IMG/VR virus record: IMGVR_UViG_3300042865_000860
Coordinates: 1-50,756 of that record
From: a virus
Direction: 5' to 3' (one strand)
DNA: 50,756 nt
Position numbers and translations under genes: made by a program. A model generated the notes under the pieces. It saw only the letters and a list, made by a program, of their open reading frames with translations, made no database searches and was not told where the DNA came from. This document shows, piece after piece, positions 9,099 to 17,890 of the stretch. Positions within the stretch are counted from its first letter, which is position 1; every line of letters begins with the position of its first letter.

Positions 9099-10930
9099 CT
9101 GACGAAATAAAAGAAATTATCGAAGAACTTTTTAACGCCACACCTAATGATGTGGGCGTTGGTTATGGTACAAAAATAAAAAATGGTGAAATGACTAATG
9201 AAGAGTCAATCATATTTTTTGTACCAAAAAAAATACCGTCACATTTAATTCCTGAAAATGAATTATTACCTGATGTTGAATTTACTTTAAGTGATAGAGT
9301 TCTAAAAACCGATGTTATTGAGGTGGGTATAATTAAAACTTTTGCTTGTGATCCTAGTTGTTACACTTGGACAAATCCAGGTACACCACCAACAAATCGT
9401 CTACAACATAGACCAATTAAAGGTGGTATATCAATTACCTCTCAAACTAAACTTGGTTTTGTAGGTACTTTAGGATTTATTGCGGTTGATGTTGCAACTC
9501 AAGCTTTGGTTGGTGTAACAAATAATCACGTTGTAATTAGGGACGCATCATACACAAGTCAAAGAAACCCATCAGGTCTTATACAAAATGAATATGATAT
9601 TATTTCAGGTGGGGCGGTACAACCTGATTCTGCATTTCAAAATGGGGAATCATCTTCACCTGCTCCTGCAGCTATGATTGGTCAAGTTGTTAGGTATGTT
9701 CCGATATCCGTGTCGGGTGGAGTTAACAAAGTTGATGGAGCACTAATTTCAGTTGAATGTAATCCAGTTATCGATATTGCGGAATCTTTCAAACAATTTG
9801 GTTTGACTTATAATTCTCCTTACGTTTTTGCAACAACGACAGAAATTAATAATTTATTAACAACAAATCCAATGTTGTTTAGTAGTGGTAGAACAACAGG
9901 AGTTAAACAAGGAATACCTTGTCCACTAAGAACTTTCACGTTGGGTTTTGCTGGTGGTGTCAGTGGATATAATATCCAAGGAACATCAACCACAATTCCA
10001 TTCACGGATATAATTATGTTTGTAAGACCCGAAAACGACCCTAACTTAGCAACCGTTTGTAACTACCCTATTTTTGCTGGTGATTCTGGATCTGCATTGG
10101 TTGCAGATTTTAGTGGTACATCAAAAATTGTTGGACTAGTGTTTGCTGGTTCTGAATATTATGGGTTTGCTTGTAGAATTGACCACGTAGCAAGTGAACT
10201 TGGTATTCAATCTTGGGATGGAACAACTAAACCATACGTTGATTCAACCACAATATCCTATATTACAGTGCCAGGGTTTAATAGTGTTAAAACACAAGTT
10301 TCGGGGGGTGACACATATTGGCAAGTAGGCGCTTATAATTTAACAGTACCATGTGATATTAGTCCAACACCTACTGGTACACTTACACCCACACCTACCC
10401 CAACCACACCTTGTTGTAAAACTTGGGCTTATTATGGTGGTCCGTTTGGTACTGGTTCAACAATTTCTTATGTTAGTTGTGAAGGTGTAACAATTTTATT
10501 ACCCGTTCCCACCTTCCAAACTGGTACCATATGTGCAATAAGTGCAAGTGTTATTTCTGGATCGGGTTCTGTTTATACTGAAGATTCATCATGTGATTGT
10601 ATTCCAATTCCAACACCAACACCAACTGTCACACCAACACCGGGATTATCACCAACCGCAACACCAACCGTAACACCAAGCGAAACTCCGAGACCAACCG
10701 AAACTCCAACAACAACACCAACACCAACAATAACAACAACACCAGGATTATCACCATCAACAACACCAACCAAAACACCGACACCAACAGTAACTAAAAC
10801 TAAAACTCCTACTCCAACGGTAACTAAAACTCCAACACCTACACCAACTAAAACACCTACACCAACACCTGTTAACGCAGCTGTTGGTCCATTTACGTCA
10901 TTTGTGACATTTGAATCATATAATTGCTAA
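9092..10930 (+). CDS. Trypsin-like serine protease with Cys module and mucin-like tail
   Basis: The 612 residues begin with a small domain seen in bacterial trypsin-like peptidases ([32 protein letters not shown]; about 15-80). The protease domain is about 105-375. A catalytic triad is visible: His146 in GVTNNHVV, Asp215 in KVDGALIS, and Ser332 in [11 protein letters not shown] Cys module ([11 protein letters not shown] to CDC, about 440-505) closely matches the one in the protein at 7836. The rest is a Pro/Thr tail with TPGLSP units. There is no signal peptide. The start is fixed by the ATG overlapping the preceding stop. The next gene is a paralogue. Such a protease on a fibre could mature virion proteins or cut host surface proteins at entry; which one is not shown. 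Confidence 0.82.
   Translation: MLTDEIKEIIEELFNATPNDVGVGYGTKIKNGEMTNEESIIFFVPKKIPSHLIPENELLPDVEFTLSDRVLKTDVIEVGIIKTFACDPSCYTWTNPGTPPTNRLQHRPIKGGISITSQTKLGFVGTLGFIAVDVATQALVGVTNNHVVIRDASYTSQRNPSGLIQNEYDIISGGAVQPDSAFQNGESSSPAPAAMIGQVVRYVPISVSGGVNKVDGALISVECNPVIDIAESFKQFGLTYNSPYVFATTTEINNLLTTNPMLFSSGRTTGVKQGIPCPLRTFTLGFAGGVSGYNIQGTSTTIPFTDIIMFVRPENDPNLATVCNYPIFAGDSGSALVADFSGTSKIVGLVFAGSEYYGFACRIDHVASELGIQSWDGTTKPYVDSTTISYITVPGFNSVKTQVSGGDTYWQVGAYNLTVPCDISPTPTGTLTPTPTPTTPCCKTWAYYGGPFGTGSTISYVSCEGVTILLPVPTFQTGTICAISASVISGSGSVYTEDSSCDCIPIPTPTPTVTPTPGLSPTATPTVTPSETPRPTETPTTTPTPTITTTPGLSPSTTPTKTPTPTVTKTKTPTPTVTKTPTPTPTKTPTPTPVNAAVGPFTSFVTFESYNC
10603..10872 (+). repeat. Pro/Thr repeat in the protease tail
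   Basis: An A/C-rich tandem repeat encodes [15 protein letters not shown] and [13 protein letters not shown] units. It shares exact stretches of about 20 bases with the repeats near 8330 and 8880. Confidence 0.85.
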
Positions 10931-10941
10931 TAATAAAAAAA

Positions 10942-12870
10942 ATGATAACAGAAGAAATAAATAAAAAATTAAAAGAATGGAGTGATAATACACCATCTGA
11001 TGTTGGTGTTGGTTATGGGTTTAAACAAACTAACGGTATTTATACTGGTGAAGTTTGTATTGTTTTTTCGGTGAAAGAAAAAAAACCGTTAAGTAATTTA
11101 TCCGATAATGAAATTTTACCATCAGAAATAAAAATAAGTGAAAATAAAACACTTAATACTGATGTAATACAAGTTGGTGAAATTTATACTTTACAATGTA
11201 GTAGAACAACACCTATCACTAACTCACCTCCGCTTTGTGAGCCTTTTGTATTAACACCACCAACAAATAGATCTGCATTTGCAACATTGAGAGGTGGTAT
11301 ATCTATAACTTCGGTAAGAAAAGGTAATTCTGTTGGTACTTTAGGTATGATTGTGCAAGACATACACACGAACGCTTTAGTTGGTTTAACAAATAATCAC
11401 GTTGTAATTGGAAACTCTATAAAGGCTCAATATCAAAATTTAAATCCTGTATTGGGAAATAATTTCCCAATAACTAACGAAATAAATCCAGATAATGACG
11501 TTTGCCAACCTGGGGAATTTGGGTTTCAAACAGGTAGTAAATTTGGTCAAGTTGTTAGATATGTACCAATTTCACCCTATCAAACTTTACCACCAAGTAG
11601 CGGATGGATAGCATCTCCATTAGGATTACCAAAAAATAATGTAGATGCCGCATTAGTTAGTATTAATTGTAATGAAATTGATTTTAATCAATCTTTTAAA
11701 TTTTCGGGGTTTGAAGCTTTAATGCCTAATCCATTACCTTTTGCAACAACCGCTGAAATTAATAACTTATTGGTAACAAACCCACAATTATATAGTACTG
11801 GTAGATCAACCGGACCAAAGGGTTTAGGAACACCGGGATGTGAATTAAGGATTAGTCAGATAAATGTTGCAACTGCTGTTGGACCTTATAGTTGGCATTT
11901 AGCTGCTGGCGGTCAACAATATAGTACAGCTGCAGATTTTAACCCAAGATTAATAGCATTTTTTAAACCAAGCGGTATACCTGCTCAACCACACTGTTTA
12001 TGGCCATGTGCCGGTGGTGATTCAGGATCAATGTTAATTGCTAATTTTGGTACCCAACCATCACCAAACTTTAAAGTAATAGGTTTAGTATTTGCCGGTA
12101 ATAGCTGCCCATCTTATCCCACTGCTACTGGAGCCAACAATGTTTTTAACACTAATTACGCCATAACTCCTCCACCAATAGGATGTGGTTTACCAAATTC
12201 ATACAACAATTGGTTAGGTTATGCTTGTAGAATTGATGACGTTGCAAATGAGTTAGGAATTAAAGCTTGGACAGGTGGGACAGCTCCATTAGTAAATCCA
12301 AACCTAAATTTAATTACTTTACCGGGATTAAACCCAATCACAGCAACAACCTGTTTAAATGAATATTATTACCAAGTAGGTACCACAATGACCCAATCCG
12401 TATGTAGCGCACCACCAAGTCTTATTTTAACAAGTCCTCAGTTCTTAAATGGTCAAACATTAGCTCAGTCGGTAAGACATCCAATCTGTCCTCCAGGTCA
12501 AAATTATAGTGTTGGATTAGATTGGTTTATAAATAACTTAAACACAAATGATGTTATCAGTTATAGTTTATTAATGGAAGATATTAACGCACCTGGATCA
12601 AGTCCTAGTGGATATTTTGTTCATTGGAAAGTAATAAATATCCCACCAACTCAAACATCAATTAATTTATGGACATCAGGACTCTCAGGATGGCAAGCAG
12701 GTGCGTCTATACAACAAACAGATTGGTTCCCAAATGCGGTTAATCCAAATGGTTATGGTGGAACTTGTCCTCCAAATCATACATACAGAATATCTATTAC
12801 GGCATTTATAACACCTGCAGCTGGTGGTGGTACGATAACAAGTAATTTACTTACATTTATTAGTAGTTAA
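10942..12870 (+). CDS. Trypsin-like serine protease fused to a PEBP (Raf-kinase-inhibitor-like) domain
   Basis: This 642-residue protein is a paralogue of the previous gene over the first 460 residues. It has the same N-terminal domain (DVGVGYGFKQTNG, LNTDVIQVG) and a complete triad: His153 in GLTNNHVV, Asp235 in NVDAALVS, Ser361 in GGDSGSMLIA. Instead of a Pro/Thr tail it ends with a domain (about 493-630) carrying PEBP/YbhB-type marks: SPQFLNG, GQNYSVGLDW, MEDINAP (for the DPDAP box), HWKVINIP, and YGGTCPPNHTYRISITAF (for the YGGPCPPxGxHRY box). PEBP proteins bind anionic lipid or phosphate groups, and some inhibit serine proteases. I place the start at the ATG at 10942, after AATAATAAAAAAA, because it aligns with the paralogue; an in-frame TTG at 10924 lies inside the preceding gene. 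No signal peptide is seen. Confidence 0.82.
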   Translation: MITEEINKKLKEWSDNTPSDVGVGYGFKQTNGIYTGEVCIVFSVKEKKPLSNLSDNEILPSEIKISENKTLNTDVIQVGEIYTLQCSRTTPITNSPPLCEPFVLTPPTNRSAFATLRGGISITSVRKGNSVGTLGMIVQDIHTNALVGLTNNHVVIGNSIKAQYQNLNPVLGNNFPITNEINPDNDVCQPGEFGFQTGSKFGQVVRYVPISPYQTLPPSSGWIASPLGLPKNNVDAALVSINCNEIDFNQSFKFSGFEALMPNPLPFATTAEINNLLVTNPQLYSTGRSTGPKGLGTPGCELRISQINVATAVGPYSWHLAAGGQQYSTAADFNPRLIAFFKPSGIPAQPHCLWPCAGGDSGSMLIANFGTQPSPNFKVIGLVFAGNSCPSYPTATGANNVFNTNYAITPPPIGCGLPNSYNNWLGYACRIDDVANELGIKAWTGGTAPLVNPNLNLITLPGLNPITATTCLNEYYYQVGTTMTQSVCSAPPSLILTSPQFLNGQTLAQSVRHPICPPGQNYSVGLDWFINNLNTNDVISYSLLMEDINAPGSSPSGYFVHWKVINIPPTQTSINLWTSGLSGWQAGASIQQTDWFPNAVNPNGYGGTCPPNHTYRISITAFITPAAGGGTITSNLLTFISS

Positions 12871-12900
12871 AATTAAAGAAAAAAAAACAAACATTAAAAA

Positions 12901-15900
12901 ATGAATTATGATTTTAATTTTATTGGTTTTTATAACTCAAAACCTTCTTGGGTTGGGTATGATAACACAACTCCATTAACAATTAGATGGAATAATCTTG
13001 GTTATTGGGAAATGATCGGTTGGGAGGGTATCTTCTGTGGACAACCAAGATCAACAGATAGTGACTCTTTTCCTGATACAGGATGGTTTATTTATGATCC
13101 AACTGATAGTTGTTCAGATGCGTCTTTTGATGTAACAATTGGTGAATGTCCATTACCGGGAGTCGCAGTATTTCAATCTTGTTGTGACCCTAGTATATAT
13201 ATACGAATAGATAATATCCCAAGTACTTTTTTTCCTATAACCACTAATTCATATTATTTATCTTCATTATTATTTAATGGGTGTATAACTAACGTTTCTC
13301 CATCCACGCCAGCATCAACTCTAATATCATATACTGATGATTTGGCAACCTTAATAGAACAATTGGGTGATTGTTCCGTATGTTTATTAGAAGAACCTTG
13401 TCCAACACCAACCCCTACAGTAACACCAACTATGACAGTAACACCGGGACTACCTCCAACACAAACACCAACACAAACTTCAGGGTTATTACCAACACCA
13501 ACACCCGTTTGTCCGATATGTGCAACGGTTAGTGCTTTACCTGGTTTAGGATCTTCAACAACAATTAATGGTGTTACAGTAACCGCCTCAGGTTTTGGTG
13601 ATATTCTAACAGATCCAGGGGGTAGTTTTGCTTGGTGCATGATACCACTCGGATCAGCAACTAATACCGCATTTTTAGGGTCCGCATCATTTTTATCATC
13701 GCCATTTACTTATATTTTAAATTTTAGTTCACCGGTTAATAATTTAGTAATAAGATTAATTAATTATAGTTCACCACCAGGTTTCGGATCTGAATCATTT
13801 ACGTTTACCACAAATAGTGGTAACCCTGTTTTATCTTCTTGTGATTATTGTTGTGCTACAATTATTGGAAATGTTGTTACATCAATTTTTTGTCCGATTT
13901 TACCAGGAACTAATGATGGTGGCGGTACGTTCACAATTTCAAATATATCTACATTTACCACTTTAACCATAACAGGACCAGGTGGTTATGGTGGTACCAT
14001 TGTTGACATATGTTCAGATTCGGTTCAACCACCCGTATCACCAACACCAACACCAACTGTTACACCAACATCAGGATTATTACCATCACCAACACCAACA
14101 AATACTCCAGAACCAATTGATGCGAACTGTTTACCTTTAATAATGACAAGGTTAGATACATCTTCTCCGGCTTCTGTCGGTTTATATTCTTATAATCCAA
14201 CATCAAATATAACAACATTACTAAATTTACCCAATTCTTTAAATGTATTAGGTCAATCTATGACAAATACATCAACAAAATTATGGATATGTCAAGACGC
14301 TTCTCAAGGAATAAGAGAATGGGATATTACGTTAAGTCCTTGGAATGCAGTTTGGTCTAGGGACATTGCATCTCCAAGTGCTATTCCAGGGTTAGGTTGG
14401 TTGGCAGGTGCATTATGTGTATATAGGGATCCAATAACAAATATAGTCAACCCTAACTTATTAGTATCCATGGGATTTAGTAGTACAGGTTTTGACATTG
14501 TTTTAGTGGACATTAGCGGAACTGTTTGGTCTAAAACTTCATTATTTCAATTAAGTACTTTATCAGCTAATAGACAAATTACTGAAGTTGTTATGAACAA
14601 CAACGGTAAAATGATTACAATAGGACTTGACACATCAACATTACAAAAATACGTTACTCAATTTCAATATATTGCAGGTTCTTGGCAGGTACAACTCGAC
14701 ATTCTAATTTCAATAACAACTACTATACAATCATTTTTCCAATGGAATAATTTATTTTATATAGGAGGATTTCCTGGTAATGAACTTTGGTCAATATCAA
14801 ATGTATCTCCGTATACAACTTCATTACTTGGAAACTTTTTGCAGAGTAGGTCTTTTGATTCAGGGCAAAGTCCTGAATGTATTGATTTGGAGTTTATACC
14901 TCCATATGTTACACCAACACCAACTGTAACACCAACTGTTACCCCAACAGATCCTCCACCAACACCAACACCAACACCTCCACCATTACCTTGTGATTGT
15001 GATCAAGAAACTCTTTTACCTGCAATAGGCAATAGTATTATGTATTCAAATGGTCTTACAATTTCCGCAACTGGTACAGGATCTGTTGCAATTTATCCAT
15101 CTCCATCTTGTTCGGAAATTTATTGTGGTTTTTGTGCGATCCAAAATTCGATTTACATTGGTGGGAGTGGTCCATTCACATATACATTAAATTTTAGTTA
15201 TCCAGTTAATGATTTTAAAATTTTTTTAGTTGGATATAATGTTGGAGAATCTTTTACTTTAACAACTAACACAGGGAGTAATACTCCCAATATTAATTTA
15301 TGTTCAGGATGTTGTGTTTCAATTTCAGGAAATGTAATTACCGCCTCTAATATAAATAGTGATTGTGATGGCGGGGTAGTAGGTTCAGGTCTATTCAACA
15401 TAAACAACTCACTTCCTTTTACATCTTTAACAATATCAGGACCAGGTGGTGGATCTGGTTCAGTATTAACATTTTGTGATTCCGTACCAGAAAATATTAT
15501 TTGTTTAGAAAGATGTAATGTTTTATTTGTTGCATTAGATGCGAGTAATGTTAGTTTGGATGTTTATTCTTATGATATTACAACTAATATCCCAATTTTT
15601 TTAACACCATTTTTTAGTGGGTCATATCCATCACTTTCAATTTATGGAATTGCACACACATCTAATAAAATCTTTTTACAAACTGTTGTTTCTATACCTG
15701 GAGGGACCCAATGGGTTATTTATGAGTACGACTACCAACCATGTCCTTTTAGTGCAACATTTAATAGAATTATAACAATTCCACTTCCTATTGTTATGGG
15801 TAGCGGATTGACGGCAAAAAGTAATTCCACATTAATTGGTAGTATTACTGTTAGTTCAACGATTACAGAAATAGTAGAATTTGATATTACGACAACAACA

Positions 15901-17838
15901 GCATCATTATTAACTTTAATTACATTACCTCCAAATGTTCAAGTTTTTGAGGATTTAATGTTTACAACAACATCTCCAAGTAAACTATTAGTTAATGTAG
16001 GTATGGGTTTTGGTGGTTTTTTTGGGATAAATCAGTATGACTATACTACTTTATCATTGGATGTTTATGTTCCTTTTAATCCTTTTACTATATTTAACAC
16101 TTATGGTTTATTTACTGATAATAGTCAGATATATTTTACCGGAGACGGTCAAAACCCTATTGGTCCATTATGGAACATTAACCAATCTCCTCCATACCCA
16201 TTTACTTTAGTTCAAAATTGTGGGCTTAGAGTATATAACGCCTCAAGCATTCCAGAATGTAACGATTCATTGTTATATCTTAGTGGATCGACACCAACTC
16301 CAACACCAACACCAACGGTTACTCCAACTGTTACCCCAACAGATCCTCCTCCGACACCAACACCGACACCAACACCAAATTGTCCTGACTGTGAAGAATT
16401 TGCAAACTTACCATTTATTTATGAATTTTTAAATAATCCCGGAGGATCGGTTACTACGGCATCGTTAACATATTCTAGTGGTATGGTAATAACTTCAACA
16501 GGATTTGGTAATTGGCCAGCATATGCAGGTGTTTATACTTGTTCCCCTTCTTTTAACATATCTAGTCCGGTATTTGGATTAGGTGCTCAACCAAGTACTC
16601 AGTGGCCAATTCCACCTCCCGCAATAGTAACATATTCATATACAATGACATTTAGTATTCCTGTTACCACTGTCACTTTAAGAATTTCCTATATTAGAAC
16701 ATCTGGAAATCCCCCATATACTGCTCTTAGTACTGCAATGACTTTTACCACTAATATTGGAAATCCACTTATCACATCATGTGATCACTGTTGTTCAACT
16801 ATATCTGGAAATGTAATTCTTGGTGGAACTGGTGGTAGTGATTGTTTTACTTTTATAACAACAACAGGTTTAGGTGCGGGAGTATTTACCTTTAGTAACT
16901 CATTACCATTTACATCGTTAACTGTTATAGGAAATAAAATACGAGCTTCACAAACTTTAGAAATTTGTGGGATTGGTTATGTTATTGATCCGACAACACC
17001 AACACCAACACCAACAAATACTGTAACACCAACAAAAACTCCAACAAATACACCAACTCCAACAAATACACCAACAAATACACCAACAGGAACTAACCCA
17101 CCACCAACGCCAACTCCAACTCCAACAAATCCACCCCCACCAACCACAACACCAACACCAACACCAACAATAACTATAACTCCCACACAAACAAAAACAC
17201 CTACCCCAACAAAAACTGTAACTCCAACAAAAACACCAACACCTACTCCAACACCAGTATTTGTAACATATTTAGTTCTTGATTGTTGTACTAAGTCAAT
17301 ATTTAGATACGTTAATTTACCATCAACATTTACACCTGGAAATGTGATTATTGGTACCGATTTACAATGTTATGAGGTAATTACATTACAAATAGGAGCA
17401 ATAAGTTTAATATGGAATAATACCACATCCGTAAACTGTGATACTTGTATATCAACCTACCTTTGTGTAACCCCAACACCAACCCCAACAAAAACTAAGA
17501 CTCCAACCCCAACGGTAACTAAAACTCCAACATTGACACCGACTAAAACAACAACTCCAACGGTAACCCCAACTAAAACGGTAACCCCAACCTTAACAAA
17601 AACCCCAACCCCAACCTTAACAAAAACCCCAACCCCAACTCCGAGTTGTTTTTACTATAGGATTAATAATACTAATGCGACAAAAGAAGTTTCTATAACA
17701 TTTACACCGTGTTGTATTACCGAGATTTCACCTCTGATTATCGGTCCAAGTGGAGTAGCAACTATTTGTTCATCTACAGCACCTTCACTTCCCGCTGGTG
17801 TGACATCAATTTTATTGGGTCCTTGTCCAACTTGTTAA
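12901..17838 (+). CDS. Giant multidomain mucin-like adhesin or fibre (1645 aa)
   Basis: A modular protein. An N-terminal domain (1 to about 85) and a Cys module (to about 160) are followed by three copies of a roughly 170-200-residue beta-sandwich-like unit (about 203-378, 698-860 and 1160-1360). Each copy has YTxNFSxPV or YTMTFSIPV, SFTxTTNxGNP, a CxxCC cluster, an SGNV stretch and a final FTSLTxxGP-like strand. Between them lie two roughly 260-residue regions (about 405-668 and 865-1125) with repeated blades such as [11 protein letters not shown] and [11 protein letters not shown], suggestive of beta-propellers. Pro/Thr linkers separate all units. Near the end are a long linker, the CYEV/CISTYLC Cys module shared with the protein at 469, another linker and a final Cys domain. 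No signal peptide or membrane segment is visible. Large size, repeated sugar-binding-like folds and stalks suggest receptor or polysaccharide binding; this is inferred. Confidence 0.72.
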   Translation: MNYDFNFIGFYNSKPSWVGYDNTTPLTIRWNNLGYWEMIGWEGIFCGQPRSTDSDSFPDTGWFIYDPTDSCSDASFDVTIGECPLPGVAVFQSCCDPSIYIRIDNIPSTFFPITTNSYYLSSLLFNGCITNVSPSTPASTLISYTDDLATLIEQLGDCSVCLLEEPCPTPTPTVTPTMTVTPGLPPTQTPTQTSGLLPTPTPVCPICATVSALPGLGSSTTINGVTVTASGFGDILTDPGGSFAWCMIPLGSATNTAFLGSASFLSSPFTYILNFSSPVNNLVIRLINYSSPPGFGSESFTFTTNSGNPVLSSCDYCCATIIGNVVTSIFCPILPGTNDGGGTFTISNISTFTTLTITGPGGYGGTIVDICSDSVQPPVSPTPTPTVTPTSGLLPSPTPTNTPEPIDANCLPLIMTRLDTSSPASVGLYSYNPTSNITTLLNLPNSLNVLGQSMTNTSTKLWICQDASQGIREWDITLSPWNAVWSRDIASPSAIPGLGWLAGALCVYRDPITNIVNPNLLVSMGFSSTGFDIVLVDISGTVWSKTSLFQLSTLSANRQITEVVMNNNGKMITIGLDTSTLQKYVTQFQYIAGSWQVQLDILISITTTIQSFFQWNNLFYIGGFPGNELWSISNVSPYTTSLLGNFLQSRSFDSGQSPECIDLEFIPPYVTPTPTVTPTVTPTDPPPTPTPTPPPLPCDCDQETLLPAIGNSIMYSNGLTISATGTGSVAIYPSPSCSEIYCGFCAIQNSIYIGGSGPFTYTLNFSYPVNDFKIFLVGYNVGESFTLTTNTGSNTPNINLCSGCCVSISGNVITASNINSDCDGGVVGSGLFNINNSLPFTSLTISGPGGGSGSVLTFCDSVPENIICLERCNVLFVALDASNVSLDVYSYDITTNIPIFLTPFFSGSYPSLSIYGIAHTSNKIFLQTVVSIPGGTQWVIYEYDYQPCPFSATFNRIITIPLPIVMGSGLTAKSNSTLIGSITVSSTITEIVEFDITTTTASLLTLITLPPNVQVFEDLMFTTTSPSKLLVNVGMGFGGFFGINQYDYTTLSLDVYVPFNPFTIFNTYGLFTDNSQIYFTGDGQNPIGPLWNINQSPPYPFTLVQNCGLRVYNASSIPECNDSLLYLSGSTPTPTPTPTVTPTVTPTDPPPTPTPTPTPNCPDCEEFANLPFIYEFLNNPGGSVTTASLTYSSGMVITSTGFGNWPAYAGVYTCSPSFNISSPVFGLGAQPSTQWPIPPPAIVTYSYTMTFSIPVTTVTLRISYIRTSGNPPYTALSTAMTFTTNIGNPLITSCDHCCSTISGNVILGGTGGSDCFTFITTTGLGAGVFTFSNSLPFTSLTVIGNKIRASQTLEICGIGYVIDPTTPTPTPTNTVTPTKTPTNTPTPTNTPTNTPTGTNPPPTPTPTPTNPPPPTTTPTPTPTITITPTQTKTPTPTKTVTPTKTPTPTPTPVFVTYLVLDCCTKSIFRYVNLPSTFTPGNVIIGTDLQCYEVITLQIGAISLIWNNTTSVNCDTCISTYLCVTPTPTPTKTKTPTPTVTKTPTLTPTKTTTPTVTPTKTVTPTLTKTPTPTLTKTPTPTPSCFYYRINNTNATKEVSITFTPCCITEISPLIIGPSGVATICSSTAPSLPAGVTSILLGPCPTC
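16990..17257 (+). repeat. Pro/Thr repeat linker
   Basis: Tandem ACACCAACA-type units encode [19 protein letters not shown] and TPTKT runs between the third beta unit and the Cys module of the giant adhesin. Confidence 0.85.
17470..17643 (+). repeat. Pro/Thr repeat linker near the C-terminus
   Basis: CCAACCCCAACAAAAACT-type units encode [17 protein letters not shown] runs. A unit of about 24 bases is perfectly duplicated near 17593-17640. Confidence 0.85.
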
Positions 17839-17844
17839 AAATAA

Positions 17845-17876
17845 TTTGACACATAATTATTTTTTTCATATCTTTG
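17845..17876 (+). promoter_or_regulatory. Bacteroidota-type promoter of the DNA polymerase gene
   Basis: TTTG (17845-17848) and TATCTTTG (17869-17876) are separated by 20 bases. This is an exact match to the Bacteroidota primary-sigma consensus TTTG-N19-21-TAnnTTTG. Transcription would start near 17880-17884, leaving a leader of only about 10 bases before the ATG at 17891. Confidence 0.75.
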
Positions 17877-17886
17877 TTTAACAAAG
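17872..17886 (+). promoter_or_regulatory. Inverted repeat over the polymerase promoter and start region
   Basis: CTTTGTT-T-AACAAAG is a perfect 7-base inverted repeat around one T. It overlaps the -7 box and runs into the AAAGG before the start codon. It could be a DNA operator or, on read-through transcripts, an RNA hairpin hiding the ribosome site. T4 gp43 represses its own translation through an RNA hairpin at this place, so autoregulation is a reasonable guess. Confidence 0.45.
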
Positions 17887-17890
17887 GTGA

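Noticed and set aside
10924-10941. TTG start at 10924 for the protease-PEBP gene
   Set aside because: It lies within the preceding gene; the ATG at 10942 follows an A-rich leader and aligns with the paralogue's start.
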